NCBI RefSeq assembly: GCF_030406405.1
Contig: NZ_JAUEPL010000029.1
Location: 1 to 64,000, forward strand
Source of the DNA: Streptomyces ficellus
Lineage (GTDB): Bacteria; Actinomycetota; Actinomycetes; Streptomycetales; Streptomycetaceae
Direction of reading: 5' to 3'
DNA length: 64,000 nucleotides
The position numbers were made by a program, and so were the translations under genes. Under the pieces are notes generated by a model that was not told where the DNA came from, did no database searches, and saw only the letters and a list, made by a program, of their open reading frames with translations. This document shows, piece by piece, positions 43,122 through 53,016 of this stretch. Within the stretch, counting starts at the first letter, position 1, and every line of letters starts with the position of its first letter.

Positions 43122-44654
43122 TCAGCGGCAGCGCTTGCCGGTGGGTGGGACCGTGCCGTCCACCAGGTAGGCGTTGATCGCGGTGTCGATGCAGTCGCTG
43201 CCGCGCCCGTACGCGGTGTGGCCGTCGCCGTCGTAGGTCAGCAGGGTGCCGGAGGCGAGCTGGGCCGCGAGGGAGCGGGCCCACTTGTAGGGGGTTGCCG
43301 GGTCGCGGGTGGTGCCGACCACGACGATCGGGGGTGCCCCGGCCGCCTCGATGCGGTGTGGGCTACCGGTGGCCTTGGCGGGCCAGTACGCGCAGCTCAG
43401 GGAGGCCCACGCCAAGCCCTCACCGAAGAGCGGGGAGGCCTTCTCGAAGGACGGAACAGCGGCGGCCACCTGCTTGGGGGTGGTGAAGGCGGGCGGCTGG
43501 TCCAGGCAGTTCACGGCGGCGTTGGCGAACATCAGGTTCGAGTACGTGCCGTCGCTCTCACGCTCGTAGTAGCTGTCGGCCAGGGCCAGCAGGCCGGAGC
43601 CCTCGCCGCCCATCGCGCGCGTCAGAGCCTCGCGCAGTTGTGGCCAGGCGGACTCGTCGTACATGGCGGAGATCACACCCGTGGTCGCCAGCGACTCGCC
43701 CAGCTCGCGGTCCTCGCCCGCCGGGATGGGATCGGCGTCGAGCCGGTCGAAGAACGCCCGGAGGAGGGCGGTGGCGCGGGCGGGCGACTCCGTGCCGAGC
43801 GGGCAGTCCGGCTGCTTGACGCAGTCGGCCGCGAAGGACCGGAAGGCCGTCTCGAAGCCGGCCGTCTGGTCGCGGTTCAGCTCGGCGGTCGGCAGGGACG
43901 GGTCCATCGCCCCGTCCAGGACGAGCCGACCGGTGCGGGACGGGAAGAGCTCGGCGTACGTCGCTCCCAGGAACGTGCCGTACGAGGCGCCGACGTACGT
44001 CAGCCTCGCGTCGCCCAGCACCGCGCGCAGGATGTCCATGTCCCGCGCCGCCTCGACCGTCGAGACGTGCGGCAGGATCCTGCCGGAGCGCTTCGCGCAG
44101 CCGGCGGCGAAGTTCCTGAACGAGGTTGCCAGACGCTCGGTCTCGCCCGGGTCGTCGGGGGTCTGGTCGACCTGCGTGTACGCGTCCATCTGCGGGCCGT
44201 CGAGGCACTGCACGGGCTCGCTGCGGGCCACGCCGCGCGGGTCGATGGCGACCATGTCGTAGCGGGCGCGGACGGGGGCGGGGTAGCCGACGCCCGCGTA
44301 CCCCTGGAGGTAGCCGATGGCCGAGCCGCCCGGGCCGCCCGGGTTCACCAGCAGCGAGCCGATGCGCTTGCCGGGGCCGGTGGCCTTGATCCGGGACACC
44401 GCCAGCTTCACTTGCGCGCCGCGCGGCTTGGCGTAGTCGAGCGGGGCACGCATGGTGGCGCACTCGAATTCGGGGGCGCCGCACGCCCGCCAGGCGAGGC
44501 GCTGGCCGTAGTACGCCTTGAGATCCTCGGTCGACGCGGTGGTGGCCGACGCGGATGCGGGAGGCGCCGTGCTCCCGTCGGTGCAGCCGGCCAGGAGCAG
44601 GCCGAACGCCGCGAGGGCGACGGCGGACGTACGGAGGAGACGACTCGAGTCCAT
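43122..44654 (-). CDS. Secreted alpha/beta-hydrolase (tripeptidyl aminopeptidase/SlpD-like) lipoprotein
   Basis: A 510-residue exported serine hydrolase of the S33-like mycelium-associated peptidase group. An N-terminal signal ends in the lipobox LLAGC, so the mature protein is probably membrane-anchored. LLVNPGGPGGSA forms the oxyanion-hole region, the nucleophile elbow is GASYGT, the acid lies in GTTRDPATPY and the histidine in GDGHTAYG. The C-terminal TAP-like cap domain ends with several cysteines. ATG 44654 begins MDSSRLLRTS. Members release short peptides from protein N-termini; the substrate is inferred. Confidence 0.9.
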   Translation of the reverse strand: MDSSRLLRTSAVALAAFGLLLAGCTDGSTAPPASASATTASTEDLKAYYGQRLAWRACGAPEFECATMRAPLDYAKPRGAQVKLAVSRIKATGPGKRIGSLLVNPGGPGGSAIGYLQGYAGVGYPAPVRARYDMVAIDPRGVARSEPVQCLDGPQMDAYTQVDQTPDDPGETERLATSFRNFAAGCAKRSGRILPHVSTVEAARDMDILRAVLGDARLTYVGASYGTFLGATYAELFPSRTGRLVLDGAMDPSLPTAELNRDQTAGFETAFRSFAADCVKQPDCPLGTESPARATALLRAFFDRLDADPIPAGEDRELGESLATTGVISAMYDESAWPQLREALTRAMGGEGSGLLALADSYYERESDGTYSNLMFANAAVNCLDQPPAFTTPKQVAAAVPSFEKASPLFGEGLAWASLSCAYWPAKATGSPHRIEAAGAPPIVVVGTTRDPATPYKWARSLAAQLASGTLLTYDGDGHTAYGRGSDCIDTAINAYLVDGTVPPTGKRCR

Positions 44655-44811
44655 GCCCGGAGCGTAACCGGGACCTGACGATTCGTGCCTGCCCGTACCC
44701 GTATGGGTGATCCGTCGCGTGGGCTGCGGAGCCCCTGCGGGTGGGGGTCGGGCCCCGCACGTCACCGCCGCACCCCGTCGGCCCCGGGCCGCGTGTGCGG
44801 AGGGCTGACGG

Positions 44812-46017
44812 TCAGCCCGCGCGGAGGGCCATGGTCATCGCCTCCACCGCGAGCAGCGGCGCGACGTTGCGGTCCAGGGCCTCGCGGCAGGCCAGGATCG
44901 CCTCGATGCGGCGCAGGGTTCGCTCCGGGGTCGACTCGCGGGCTATCCGGTCGAGGACGTCGCGCACGTCCTCGTTGGCGATGGCCGTGCGCGAGCCCAG
45001 CTGGATGGCCAGCACGTCCCGGTAGAAAGCGGTCAGGTCGCTGAGGGCCAGGTCCAGGGTGTCGCGCTGCGTGCGCGTCTTGCGGCGCTTCTGCTTGTCC
45101 TCCAGGTCCTTCATGGCCCCCGCCGTGCCGCGCGGCATCCGGCTGCCCTGCGAGCCGCCCAGCGCGGCCCTCAGCTCCTCGGTCTCCTTGGTGTCGATCT
45201 CCTCGGCGACCTGCTTGGCGTCCTCACCGGCCGCGTCGATCAGCTCCTGGGCAGCCTTGAGGCAGCCGCCCACATCATCGATGCGCAGCGGCAGTTTGAG
45301 GACCGTGGCCCGGCGGGTCCGGGCGCGCTCGTCGGTGGCGAGACGGCGGGCTCGGCCGATGTGGCCCTGGGTGGCGCGGGCGGCGATGTACGCGGCCTCC
45401 GGCTCGATGCCGTCGCGCCGGATCAGTACGTCGGCGACCGCGTCGACCGGCGGCGTACGCAGCGTCAGGTGACGGCAGCGGGAGCGGATCGTGGGCAGGA
45501 CGTCCTCGATCGACGGCGCGCACAACAGCCAGACCGTACGGGGCGCGGGCTCCTCGATGGCCTTCAGCAACACGTTGCCGGCGCCTTCGGTGAGGCGGTC
45601 GGCGTCCTCCAGTACCAAGACCTGCCAGCGGCCGACGGCGGGCGAGAGCTGGGCCCGCCGTACGAGCTCACGGGTCTCCTTCACGCCGATGGAGAGCAGG
45701 TCGGTGCGGATGATCTCCACATCGGCGTGGGTCCCGACGAGGGTGGTATGGCAGCCGTCGCAGAACCCGCAGCCGGGTTCCCCGCCGAGCGCCCGGTCCG
45801 GGCTGACGCACTGCAGGGCGGCCGCGAAGGCGCGGGCGGCGGTGGCCCGCCCGGAGCCGGGCGGGCCGGTGAACAGCCACGCGTGCGTCATCTTCGAGGC
45901 GTCGGGCGGCGCGGTGCCGTTCGTGACGGCGGTGACCAGCGCGTCGGCGTCACGCGCGGCGGCGGCCAGCTGCGCGTGCACGCGGTCCTGGCCGACCAGG
46001 TCGTCCCACACGGGCAT
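44812..46017 (-). CDS. holB: DNA polymerase III subunit delta'
   Basis: A 401-residue clamp-loader subunit of the AAA+ family. The P-loop is FTGPPGSGRATAARAF. The zinc-binding module has cysteines in GEPGCGFCDGCHTT, and the sensor region reads VLEDADRLTEGAGNVLLKAIEEPAP and RSRCRHL. It assembles with tau/gamma and delta to load the sliding clamp. It lies directly downstream of the tmk fusion on the same strand (84 bases), the usual actinobacterial order. The C-terminal half contains a Lys/Arg-rich stretch DLEDKQKRRKTRTQRD. Confidence 0.95.
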   Translation of the reverse strand: MPVWDDLVGQDRVHAQLAAAARDADALVTAVTNGTAPPDASKMTHAWLFTGPPGSGRATAARAFAAALQCVSPDRALGGEPGCGFCDGCHTTLVGTHADVEIIRTDLLSIGVKETRELVRRAQLSPAVGRWQVLVLEDADRLTEGAGNVLLKAIEEPAPRTVWLLCAPSIEDVLPTIRSRCRHLTLRTPPVDAVADVLIRRDGIEPEAAYIAARATQGHIGRARRLATDERARTRRATVLKLPLRIDDVGGCLKAAQELIDAAGEDAKQVAEEIDTKETEELRAALGGSQGSRMPRGTAGAMKDLEDKQKRRKTRTQRDTLDLALSDLTAFYRDVLAIQLGSRTAIANEDVRDVLDRIARESTPERTLRRIEAILACREALDRNVAPLLAVEAMTMALRAG

Positions 46018-46101
46018 GGGTCACCGCCTTCCTGCGTACGTGTCGGTGGGCTCGTGTCGCTGTGGAACCCATTGTGGGGGACGGGTCTGACAACGCCCGC
46101 G

Positions 46102-49100
46102 TCAGCGGCCGCGGCGGCCGTCCCGGGGGTCGTCATCGTCCTCGTGCGGGCCGAGCAGTTCGTCGGCGAGCGAGGGCAGGTCGTCCAGCGGGGTCTCCTC
46201 CGCCCAGTCGGAGCGGCGTCGCGGCCGGCCCCGTTCGTCGAACTGGGGCAGCTCGCGGGTCCGCTCGTTGTCCCGGGCGTTGTCCTGCGCGTCGTGCCGG
46301 GGCGGCTCGTGGCGTCCAGCACGGGGGGCCTCGGCGGCCCGTCCGGGGGCTTCGTCCCGGAAGAACCCCGGCGGCACGCGGTCGGCCGGCCCCGCGTCCC
46401 GTACGGGCGGCAGCACCGCCGTCTCCTCGGCATCAGCCGTGTCCCGAACCGGACGGAGGACCGCCGTCTCCTCAGCGTCGGCCGGCCCCGCGTCCCGTAC
46501 GGGCGGCAGCACCGCCGTCTCCTCGGCATCAGCCGCATCCCGAACCGGACGGAGCACCGCCGTCTCCTCGGCGTCAGTCGGCCCCGCGTCCCGTACGGGC
46601 GGCAGCACCGCCGTCTCCTCGGCGTCGGACGGCGGCGCCTCCGCCTCGTCCTTGCGCATGGTGACGCGCGGGACCGGAACCTCCTGCGTCACCTCGTCAG
46701 GCCGCACGACCGGCGTCGGTACGGTCATCTCGTTCGCCGAAGCCGACGCCGCAGCCGCGGCGGACGCGGCGGCCGCTGCCTCCGCGAGGCGCCGCGCCTC
46801 CTCGGCGCGCAGCAGGGCCTCCTCGGCCTTGCGCTGCTTCTCCAGGCGCCGCGCCTCGGCCTCGGCGCGCAGCCGTTCCTGCTCCTCCTTGAGCTTGCGC
46901 AGCCGTTCCTGCTCGTCGCGGCGGGCCTTCTCCTCGGCCTCGCGCCGCCGCCGCTCCTCCTCGGCCAGCCGGCGCGCCTCCTCCGCCCGCCGCCTGGCCT
47001 CCTCGGCCTGCCGCTCGGCCTCGCGCTGCCGCGCCTCTTCCTCCTCGCGGCGCTTGCGCTCCTCCTCCTCGGCACGCAGCTTGGCGAGCTGTTCCTGGCG
47101 CTCGCGCTCCAGGCGCTCCTCCTCGGCCTTGCGCGCCGCCTCTTCCTCGGCCTTGCGCCGGGCCTCCTCCTCGGCCGCCCTGCGCGCCTCCTCCCGGGCC
47201 TTCACCTCGGCCTCGGAGAGCGGCAGCATCCGGTCGAGCCGGTGGCGTACGACGGTGGTGACGGCCTCCGGGTCCTGGCCGGCGTCCACCACCAGGTAGC
47301 GACCGGGGTCCGCCGCCGCGAGGGCGAGGAATCCGGCCCGTACGCGCCGGTGGAACTCCGCCGGCTCCGACTCCAGCCGGTCCGGCGCCTCCGTGAACCG
47401 CTCCCGCGCGGTCTCCGGTGAGACGTCCAGGAGCACGGTCAGATGCGGTACGAGGCCGTCGGTGGCCCAACGGGAGATGCGGGCGATCTCGGTCGGGGAC
47501 AGGTCGCGTCCGGCGCCCTGGTAGGCGACGGACGAGTCGATGTACCGGTCGGAGATGACGATCGCGCCCCGCTCCAGGGCCGGGCGGACCAGCGAGTCGA
47601 CGTGCTCGGCGCGGTCGGCGGCGTACAGCAGCGCCTCCGCGCGGTTGGACAGTCCGGCGCTCGACACGTCGAGGAGGATCGAGCGCAGCCGCTTGCCGAC
47701 CGGCGTGGCGCCCGGCTCACGCGTGACGACGACCTCGTGCCCCTTGGCCCTGATCCACTCGGCCAGCGCCTCCACCTGCGTGGACTTGCCCGCGCCGTCG
47801 CCGCCTTCCAGGGCGATGAAGAACCCGGTCGGCGACGGCACCTGCGCCGGGTCGCCGCCGCGCAGCGCGTCCCGCAGGTCGCGGCGGAGCGGCACACCGG
47901 AACGGTCGTCCGTCTTGGCCAGGACCAGTGCCGCGACGGGCAGCAGCAGCGCACCGGCCAGCATGAGCGTGAAGGCGGCGCCGCCGTGCGCGAAGACGAA
48001 GTCGCCGCTCGCGAGGCGGTGCGGGCCGATCGCCGCGGCGAGCAGCGGGGCGGCGATCGCGCCGAGCGCGATGGAGACCCGGACGACGGCCTGGAGGTGC
48101 TCGGTCAGCCGCGGCCGCCGGAACTCCTCCGTCTCCTGGTCGAGCAGGACGTGCCCGGTGTGGGCGGCGACGCCCGCCACGAAGCCCGCGACGAGCGCGA
48201 TGAACAGCACGGTCGCCGTGTCGGGCACCAGGCCCATCGCGAGGAGCGCGAGGCCCGTGGCCGCGATCGCGAGCGCGAGCAGGCGGCGGCGGGAGAGGGC
48301 AGGCAGGACGGACGGTGCGCGGCGGATGCCCACGCCCGTTCCGCCGGTCACCGCGAGGACGAGCAGCGCGAAGGCGACGGGGCCGCCGCCGAGGTCCCTG
48401 GCGTGCAGCACGGCGACGGCGACGGTGGCCGCGACGGCTCCCGCGACGGCTGCGCAGGCGAGCACGAGCACGGGTATGGCTCCCGTACGCCCCTTCTCGA
48501 TGCCGCTTGCGGTGGACGGGCGGCGCAGGCCCTCCAGCGGGGAGCGGGGGCGCGGGGTCTGGGCGTCGGGCAGTTGCAGGAAGTACAGGACGGAGACGGA
48601 GGCGGCGAAGAGGCCGGCCGCCACGTACGACCCGAGGGCCGCCTGGTGCGCGGTGAACCACTCGATGCCCGTCCCGAGCAGGTTGCTGATGAGCGTGGCG
48701 ACGAGGAGCGCGGCGGCCGCGCCGGGGATGGCGGCGAAGCCCGTGCGCAGGGACAGGCGGCGCAGCGCGTCCATGTGGTCCGGCAGCGGACGCACCGCCG
48801 CGCCCTCCGGGGGCGGGGCGGGCAGCAGAGCGGGGGCGGCGCCTTCCTTGGCGACGGTCCAGAACCGCTCGGCGACACCGGCCAGGAAGACGGTGCCCAG
48901 GAGAAACGCGAGGGCGTGGTCGGGCGTCCAGTCGATCCACAACGGCGCGACGACCAGCAGCGCGACGCGCACGCCATCGGCGGCGACCATGGTCCAGCGC
49001 CGGTCGAGCGGGCCCTTGGAGGCGGTCAGGCTGGTCAGCGGGCCGAGCAGGACGGCACCGAAGAGGACCGTGGACACCACCCGCGCCCCGAACACCGCCG

Positions 49101-49353
49101 CGACGGCGAAGGCCGCGCCCCGGTAACCGCCTCCGAAGGCTCCTTCGGTGACCGCCGCCTGTAGGGCCAGCAGCACCAGGACGAGCAGGGCGAGGGCATC
49201 ACCGATCCCCCCGACGAGCTGCGCGCTCCACAGCCGCCGCAGGGGCGGGGTGCGCAACAGGGCCCGTACGGCGCGCTCGCGGGAGTCCGCGGCAAGTGCG
49301 GCGTCGGAGTCTGAGATGGGGCTCAAGACCGTTGGCTGCTCGGCTCGCGTCAT
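46102..49353 (-). CDS. tmk: MFS-thymidylate kinase fusion protein
   Basis: A 1083-residue protein joining three parts. Residues ~30-480 form about 12 hydrophobic helices of an MFS-like transporter. Residues ~510-715 are thymidylate kinase, with P-loop EGGDGAGKST (Lys523), the DRYIDSS motif and LID region; it makes dTDP from dTMP. Residues ~720-880 are an uninterrupted Arg/Glu/Ala coiled coil, then five DAEETAVL(P/R)PVRD repeats and a disordered acidic tail. This large fusion is typical of Streptomyces, whereas most bacteria have a 210-residue enzyme. The kinase would be tethered to the membrane. It lies between topA and holB. Confidence 0.92.
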   Translation of the reverse strand: MTRAEQPTVLSPISDSDAALAADSRERAVRALLRTPPLRRLWSAQLVGGIGDALALLVLVLLALQAAVTEGAFGGGYRGAAFAVAAVFGARVVSTVLFGAVLLGPLTSLTASKGPLDRRWTMVAADGVRVALLVVAPLWIDWTPDHALAFLLGTVFLAGVAERFWTVAKEGAAPALLPAPPPEGAAVRPLPDHMDALRRLSLRTGFAAIPGAAAALLVATLISNLLGTGIEWFTAHQAALGSYVAAGLFAASVSVLYFLQLPDAQTPRPRSPLEGLRRPSTASGIEKGRTGAIPVLVLACAAVAGAVAATVAVAVLHARDLGGGPVAFALLVLAVTGGTGVGIRRAPSVLPALSRRRLLALAIAATGLALLAMGLVPDTATVLFIALVAGFVAGVAAHTGHVLLDQETEEFRRPRLTEHLQAVVRVSIALGAIAAPLLAAAIGPHRLASGDFVFAHGGAAFTLMLAGALLLPVAALVLAKTDDRSGVPLRRDLRDALRGGDPAQVPSPTGFFIALEGGDGAGKSTQVEALAEWIRAKGHEVVVTREPGATPVGKRLRSILLDVSSAGLSNRAEALLYAADRAEHVDSLVRPALERGAIVISDRYIDSSVAYQGAGRDLSPTEIARISRWATDGLVPHLTVLLDVSPETARERFTEAPDRLESEPAEFHRRVRAGFLALAAADPGRYLVVDAGQDPEAVTTVVRHRLDRMLPLSEAEVKAREEARRAAEEEARRKAEEEAARKAEEERLERERQEQLAKLRAEEEERKRREEEEARQREAERQAEEARRRAEEARRLAEEERRRREAEEKARRDEQERLRKLKEEQERLRAEAEARRLEKQRKAEEALLRAEEARRLAEAAAAASAAAAASASANEMTVPTPVVRPDEVTQEVPVPRVTMRKDEAEAPPSDAEETAVLPPVRDAGPTDAEETAVLRPVRDAADAEETAVLPPVRDAGPADAEETAVLRPVRDTADAEETAVLPPVRDAGPADRVPPGFFRDEAPGRAAEAPRAGRHEPPRHDAQDNARDNERTRELPQFDERGRPRRRSDWAEETPLDDLPSLADELLGPHEDDDDPRDGRRGR
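46387..46626 (-). repeat. Tandem DAEETAVL-type coding repeats in tmk
   Basis: Five copies of DAEETAVL(P/R)PVRD with alternating 17- and 15-residue units, giving a 96-base higher-order period, near the C-terminus of the thymidylate kinase fusion. The near identity at nucleotide level suggests recent amplification and possible length variation. Confidence 0.85.
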
Positions 49354-49522
49354 CCCATCAGCCTATCCGCAGCGACCGACACCCAGTCGTCCCCGCCCGG
49401 ACAACTGGGCGCGGTCCGGGATACGGGGGCCGGCGCCTCCCGGGCACCGGCGTGCCGGGACGCGTCGAAGCGGCCCTCCGGCTTGCTGCCGTCGGGCCGC
49501 TCCGCGGCGGACTACGGGCGGA

Positions 49523-52396
49523 CTAGTCGTCCGACGAGGCCTTGGAGGCCGTGGCCTTCTTCGCCATCGTCTTCTTGGCCGCCGTCGTCGTCTTCGCGGC
49601 CGCCGTCGTCTTCGTGGCGGCGGTCTTCTTCGCCGTGGTGGTCTTCTTGGCGGCGGTCTTCTTGGCCGTCGTCGTCTTCTTGGCGGCCGTCTTCTTCGCC
49701 GGCGCCTTCTTGGCGGTCTTCTTCGCCGGGCTCTTCGCCCGCTTCTCCGCGAGCAGCTCGTAGCCGCGCTCCGGCGTGATCGTCTCCACGCTGTCGCCCG
49801 TCCGCAGCGTCGCGTTCGTCTCGCCGTCCGTGACGTACGGGCCGAAGCGGCCGTCCTTCACGACCACCGGCCGCTCGCTCACCGGGTCGACGCCAAGCTC
49901 CTTCAGCGGCGGCTTGGCGGCGGCGCGGCCGCGCTGCTTGGGCTGTGCGTAGATCGCGAGGGCTTCGTCCAGCGTGATGGTGAAGAGCTGCTCCTCGTGC
50001 TCCAGGGAGCGCGAGTCCGTGCCCTTCTTGAGGTACGGGCCGTAGCGACCGTTCTGCGCGGTGATCTCCTCGCCGGTCGCCGGGTCCGCGCCCACGACGC
50101 GCGGCAGCGACATCAGCTTGAGCGCGTCCTCCAGGGTCACCGTGTCCAGGGACATGGACTTGAAGAGGGAGGCCGTGCGCGGCTTCACCGCGTTCTTGCC
50201 CGTCTTCGGGGTGCCCTCGGGCAGGATCTCCGTCACGTACGGGCCGTAGCGGCCGTCCTTGGCGACGATCTGGTGCCCCGTCGCCGGGTCCGTACCCAGC
50301 TCGAAGTCGCCGCTGGGCTTTGCCAGCAGCTCCTCCGCGAGCTCGACCGTGAGCTCGTCGGGCGCCAGGTCCTCCGGGACGTCGGCGCGCTGGTGGCCTT
50401 CCTGGTCCTTCTCGCCGCGCTCGATGTACGGGCCGTAGCGCCCGACGCGCAGCACGATGCCGTTGCCGACGGGGAAGGAGGAGATCTCGCGGGCGTCGAT
50501 CGCCCCCAGGTCGGTGACCAGCTCCTTCAGGCCGCCGAGGTGGTCGCCGTCGCCGTTGCCGGCCTCGGCCGCACGGCCCGCGGCGGAGCCGTCGCCCTCG
50601 CCGAAGTAGAACCGCTTCAGCCACGGCACCGCCTGCGCCTCGCCCCGCGCGATGCGGTCGAGGTCGTCCTCCATCTTCGCGGTGAAGTCGTAGTCGACGA
50701 GCCGGCCGAAGTGCTTCTCCAGCAGGTTGACCACGGCGAAGGACAGGAAGGACGGCACGAGCGCCGTGCCCTTCTTGAAGACGTAGCCGCGGTCCAGGAT
50801 GGTGCCGATGATCGACGCGTACGTCGACGGGCGGCCGATCTCGCGCTCTTCCAGCTCCTTGACCAGCGACGCCTCGGTGTAGCGGGCCGGAGGCTTGGTG
50901 GCGTGGCCGTCCGCCGTGATCTCCTCGGCGGTCAGCGCGTCGCCCTGGGCGACCTGCGGCAGCCGGCGCTCGCGGTCGTCGAGCTCGGCGTTGGGGTCGT
51001 CGGCCCCCTCCACGTACGCCTTCATGAAGCCGTGGAAGGTGATCGTCTTTCCGGACGCGCTGAACTCGGCGTCCCGGCCGTCGCTCGACCGGCCGCCGAT
51101 CTTGACGGTGACCGAGTTTCCGACGGCGTCCTTCATCTGGGAGGCGACGGTCCGCTTCCAGATCAGTTCGTACAGCTTGAACTGGTCGCCGTGCAGGCCG
51201 GTCTCCGCGGGTGTGCGGAAACGATCACCCGAGGGGCGGATCGCCTCGTGCGCCTCCTGCGCGTTCTTGACCTTCCCGGCGTACACGCGCGGCGAGTCGG
51301 GCAGGTAATTGGCCCCGTACAGCTGCGTGACCTGCGCACGGGCCGCGGCGACGGCCGTGTCCGACAGGGTCGTGGAGTCCGTACGCATATACGTGATGAA
51401 GCCGTTCTCGTACAGCTTCTGCGCGATCTGCATCGTCGCCTTGGCACCGAAGCCGAGCTTCCGGCTGGCCTCCTGCTGGAGGGTCGTGGTGCGGAAGGGC
51501 GCGTACGGAGAGCGGCGGTACGGCTTCGACTCGACGGACCGGACGCTGAACGACGTCTCGGCGAGCGCGGCGGCCAGGGCGCGCGCGTTCGCCTCGTCCA
51601 GGTGCAGGACCTGGCCGGACGACGCCTTGAGCTGCCCGTCCGGGCCGAAGTCGCGGCCCTGCGCCACGCGCCGGCCGTCGACCGCGGCGAGGCGGGCGAT
51701 CAAGGTCGACGGGTCGGAGGAGTCGCCCACGCGGCCGGTGGCGAAGGTGCCGGTCAGGTCCCAGTACTCGGCCGAGCGGAACGCGATGCGCTCGCGCTCC
51801 CGCTCGACCACGAGCCGGGTGGCGACGGACTGCACGCGGCCGGCGGACAGCCGGGGCATGACCTTCTTCCACAGGACCGGCGAGACCTCGTAGCCGTACA
51901 GGCGGTCGAGGATACGGCGGGTCTCCTGGGCGTCCACCATGCGCTTGTTCAGCTCACGCGGGTTGGCGACGGCGGCCTGGATGGCGTCCTTGGTGATCTC
52001 GTGGAACACCATGCGGTGGACCGGGACCTTGGGCTTCAGGACTTCCAGCAGGTGCCAGGCGATGGCCTCGCCCTCGCGGTCCTCATCGGTGGCGAGGAAG
52101 AGTTCGTCGGACTCGGCCAGCTGCTCCTTGAGCTTCCTGACCTGGGCTTTCTTGTCGGCATTGACGACGTAGATGGGCTGGAAGTCGTGTTCGACGTCCA
52201 CCCCGAGGCGGCGTACCTCGCCGGTGTACTTCTCGGGCACTTCGGCGGCGCCGTTAGGGAGGTCGCGGATGTGTCCGACGCTCGCTTCGACGACGTACCC
52301 CGGGCCGAGGTAGCCCTTGATCGTCTTCGCCTTGGCAGGCGACTCGACGATGACGAGTCGGCGGCCGCCCTGTGCGGTCTCGCTGGTCGGGGACAA
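49523..52396 (-). CDS. topA: DNA topoisomerase I with lysine-rich C-terminus
   Basis: Type IA topoisomerase, 957 residues, relaxing negative supercoils. The TOPRIM domain is RLVIVESPAKAKTIKGYLG through ATDEDREGEAIAWHLLE. The catalytic tyrosine is Tyr336 in GFITYMRTDSTTLS. Four glycine-rich repeats with the FGPYV or YGPYI signature follow in place of zinc fingers, then a tail of about 60 residues dominated by AAKKTT/AKKA units. Such lysine tails are known in Streptomyces TopA to increase processivity. TTG 52396 is the start, with GGAGAGAAG upstream. Confidence 0.96.
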   Translation of the reverse strand: MSPTSETAQGGRRLVIVESPAKAKTIKGYLGPGYVVEASVGHIRDLPNGAAEVPEKYTGEVRRLGVDVEHDFQPIYVVNADKKAQVRKLKEQLAESDELFLATDEDREGEAIAWHLLEVLKPKVPVHRMVFHEITKDAIQAAVANPRELNKRMVDAQETRRILDRLYGYEVSPVLWKKVMPRLSAGRVQSVATRLVVERERERIAFRSAEYWDLTGTFATGRVGDSSDPSTLIARLAAVDGRRVAQGRDFGPDGQLKASSGQVLHLDEANARALAAALAETSFSVRSVESKPYRRSPYAPFRTTTLQQEASRKLGFGAKATMQIAQKLYENGFITYMRTDSTTLSDTAVAAARAQVTQLYGANYLPDSPRVYAGKVKNAQEAHEAIRPSGDRFRTPAETGLHGDQFKLYELIWKRTVASQMKDAVGNSVTVKIGGRSSDGRDAEFSASGKTITFHGFMKAYVEGADDPNAELDDRERRLPQVAQGDALTAEEITADGHATKPPARYTEASLVKELEEREIGRPSTYASIIGTILDRGYVFKKGTALVPSFLSFAVVNLLEKHFGRLVDYDFTAKMEDDLDRIARGEAQAVPWLKRFYFGEGDGSAAGRAAEAGNGDGDHLGGLKELVTDLGAIDAREISSFPVGNGIVLRVGRYGPYIERGEKDQEGHQRADVPEDLAPDELTVELAEELLAKPSGDFELGTDPATGHQIVAKDGRYGPYVTEILPEGTPKTGKNAVKPRTASLFKSMSLDTVTLEDALKLMSLPRVVGADPATGEEITAQNGRYGPYLKKGTDSRSLEHEEQLFTITLDEALAIYAQPKQRGRAAAKPPLKELGVDPVSERPVVVKDGRFGPYVTDGETNATLRTGDSVETITPERGYELLAEKRAKSPAKKTAKKAPAKKTAAKKTTTAKKTAAKKTTTAKKTAATKTTAAAKTTTAAKKTMAKKATASKASSDD

Positions 52397-52644
52397 CTTC
52401 GCTCTTCTCTCCGGTCGACGCTCGGTGGCACGTGCGGCGCGGTGTGGTCATACCGCGTGCACTCCTGCGCACTGCTGTGGCGCTGTGCTGTGACGCTGCT
52501 GTCGCTGCGGAGTGTGACGGTACAACCCGCCCCCGTGTCAAACGGCAAAAGACCGCAACGGCCACTCGAACGGTAACCCGAGTCCGGGCTTTCCTGCCGC
52601 CCGGACTCCCCTCAGAACGCGGAGCCCCCCATTCCACCGCCCCT

Positions 52645-52842
52645 TCAGATCCGGCCGAAGCACCACACCCCGAGGATCAGGAACGCCGCCCCCAGCGACG
52701 TCGCGAACGTGATCGCCGCCACCGGGCTCACGCCGTGCGCGACCGGCGCCCGGTGCAGCGCGCGTGCGCCGGTCCACAGCAGCAATCCCGCTCCGAACAG
52801 CGTGAACGCCGTGCCGGCGAAGATGGCCGGTCCGCTCTCCAT
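52645..52842 (-). CDS. Small two-helix membrane protein
   Basis: A 65-residue hydrophobic protein with two transmembrane helices: FAGTAFTLFGAGLLLWTGARA and SPVAAITFATSLGAAFLILGV. They are separated by a short basic loop (HRAPVAHG), and the C-terminus is WCFGRI. GAGGAG precedes ATG 52842. It sits upstream of topA on the same strand with 248 bases between. Unknown function; small size but good coding signal. Confidence 0.65.
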   Translation of the reverse strand: MESGPAIFAGTAFTLFGAGLLLWTGARALHRAPVAHGVSPVAAITFATSLGAAFLILGVWCFGRI

Positions 52843-53016
52843 GCCCGTACCCCGCTCCTCGATGATCTTCTGGTTGCCCCGAGGGCGAGGCTGACACCTC
52901 CCGGCGTCATGAGGGCGAATTACGGGTGAACGGCACGCGGTGCGGCGCGTGCGTTCACCCGCGCGGAGCCGGGCGGAGTGTCATGGCCCACGTCCCGGGC
53001 CGAGCCGCCGGCGAGG

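Noticed and set aside
46387-46626. Regular direct repeats considered as a CRISPR-like array
   Set aside because: The repeats are in frame within tmk, encode DAEETAVL units, and have no unique spacers or cas genes.
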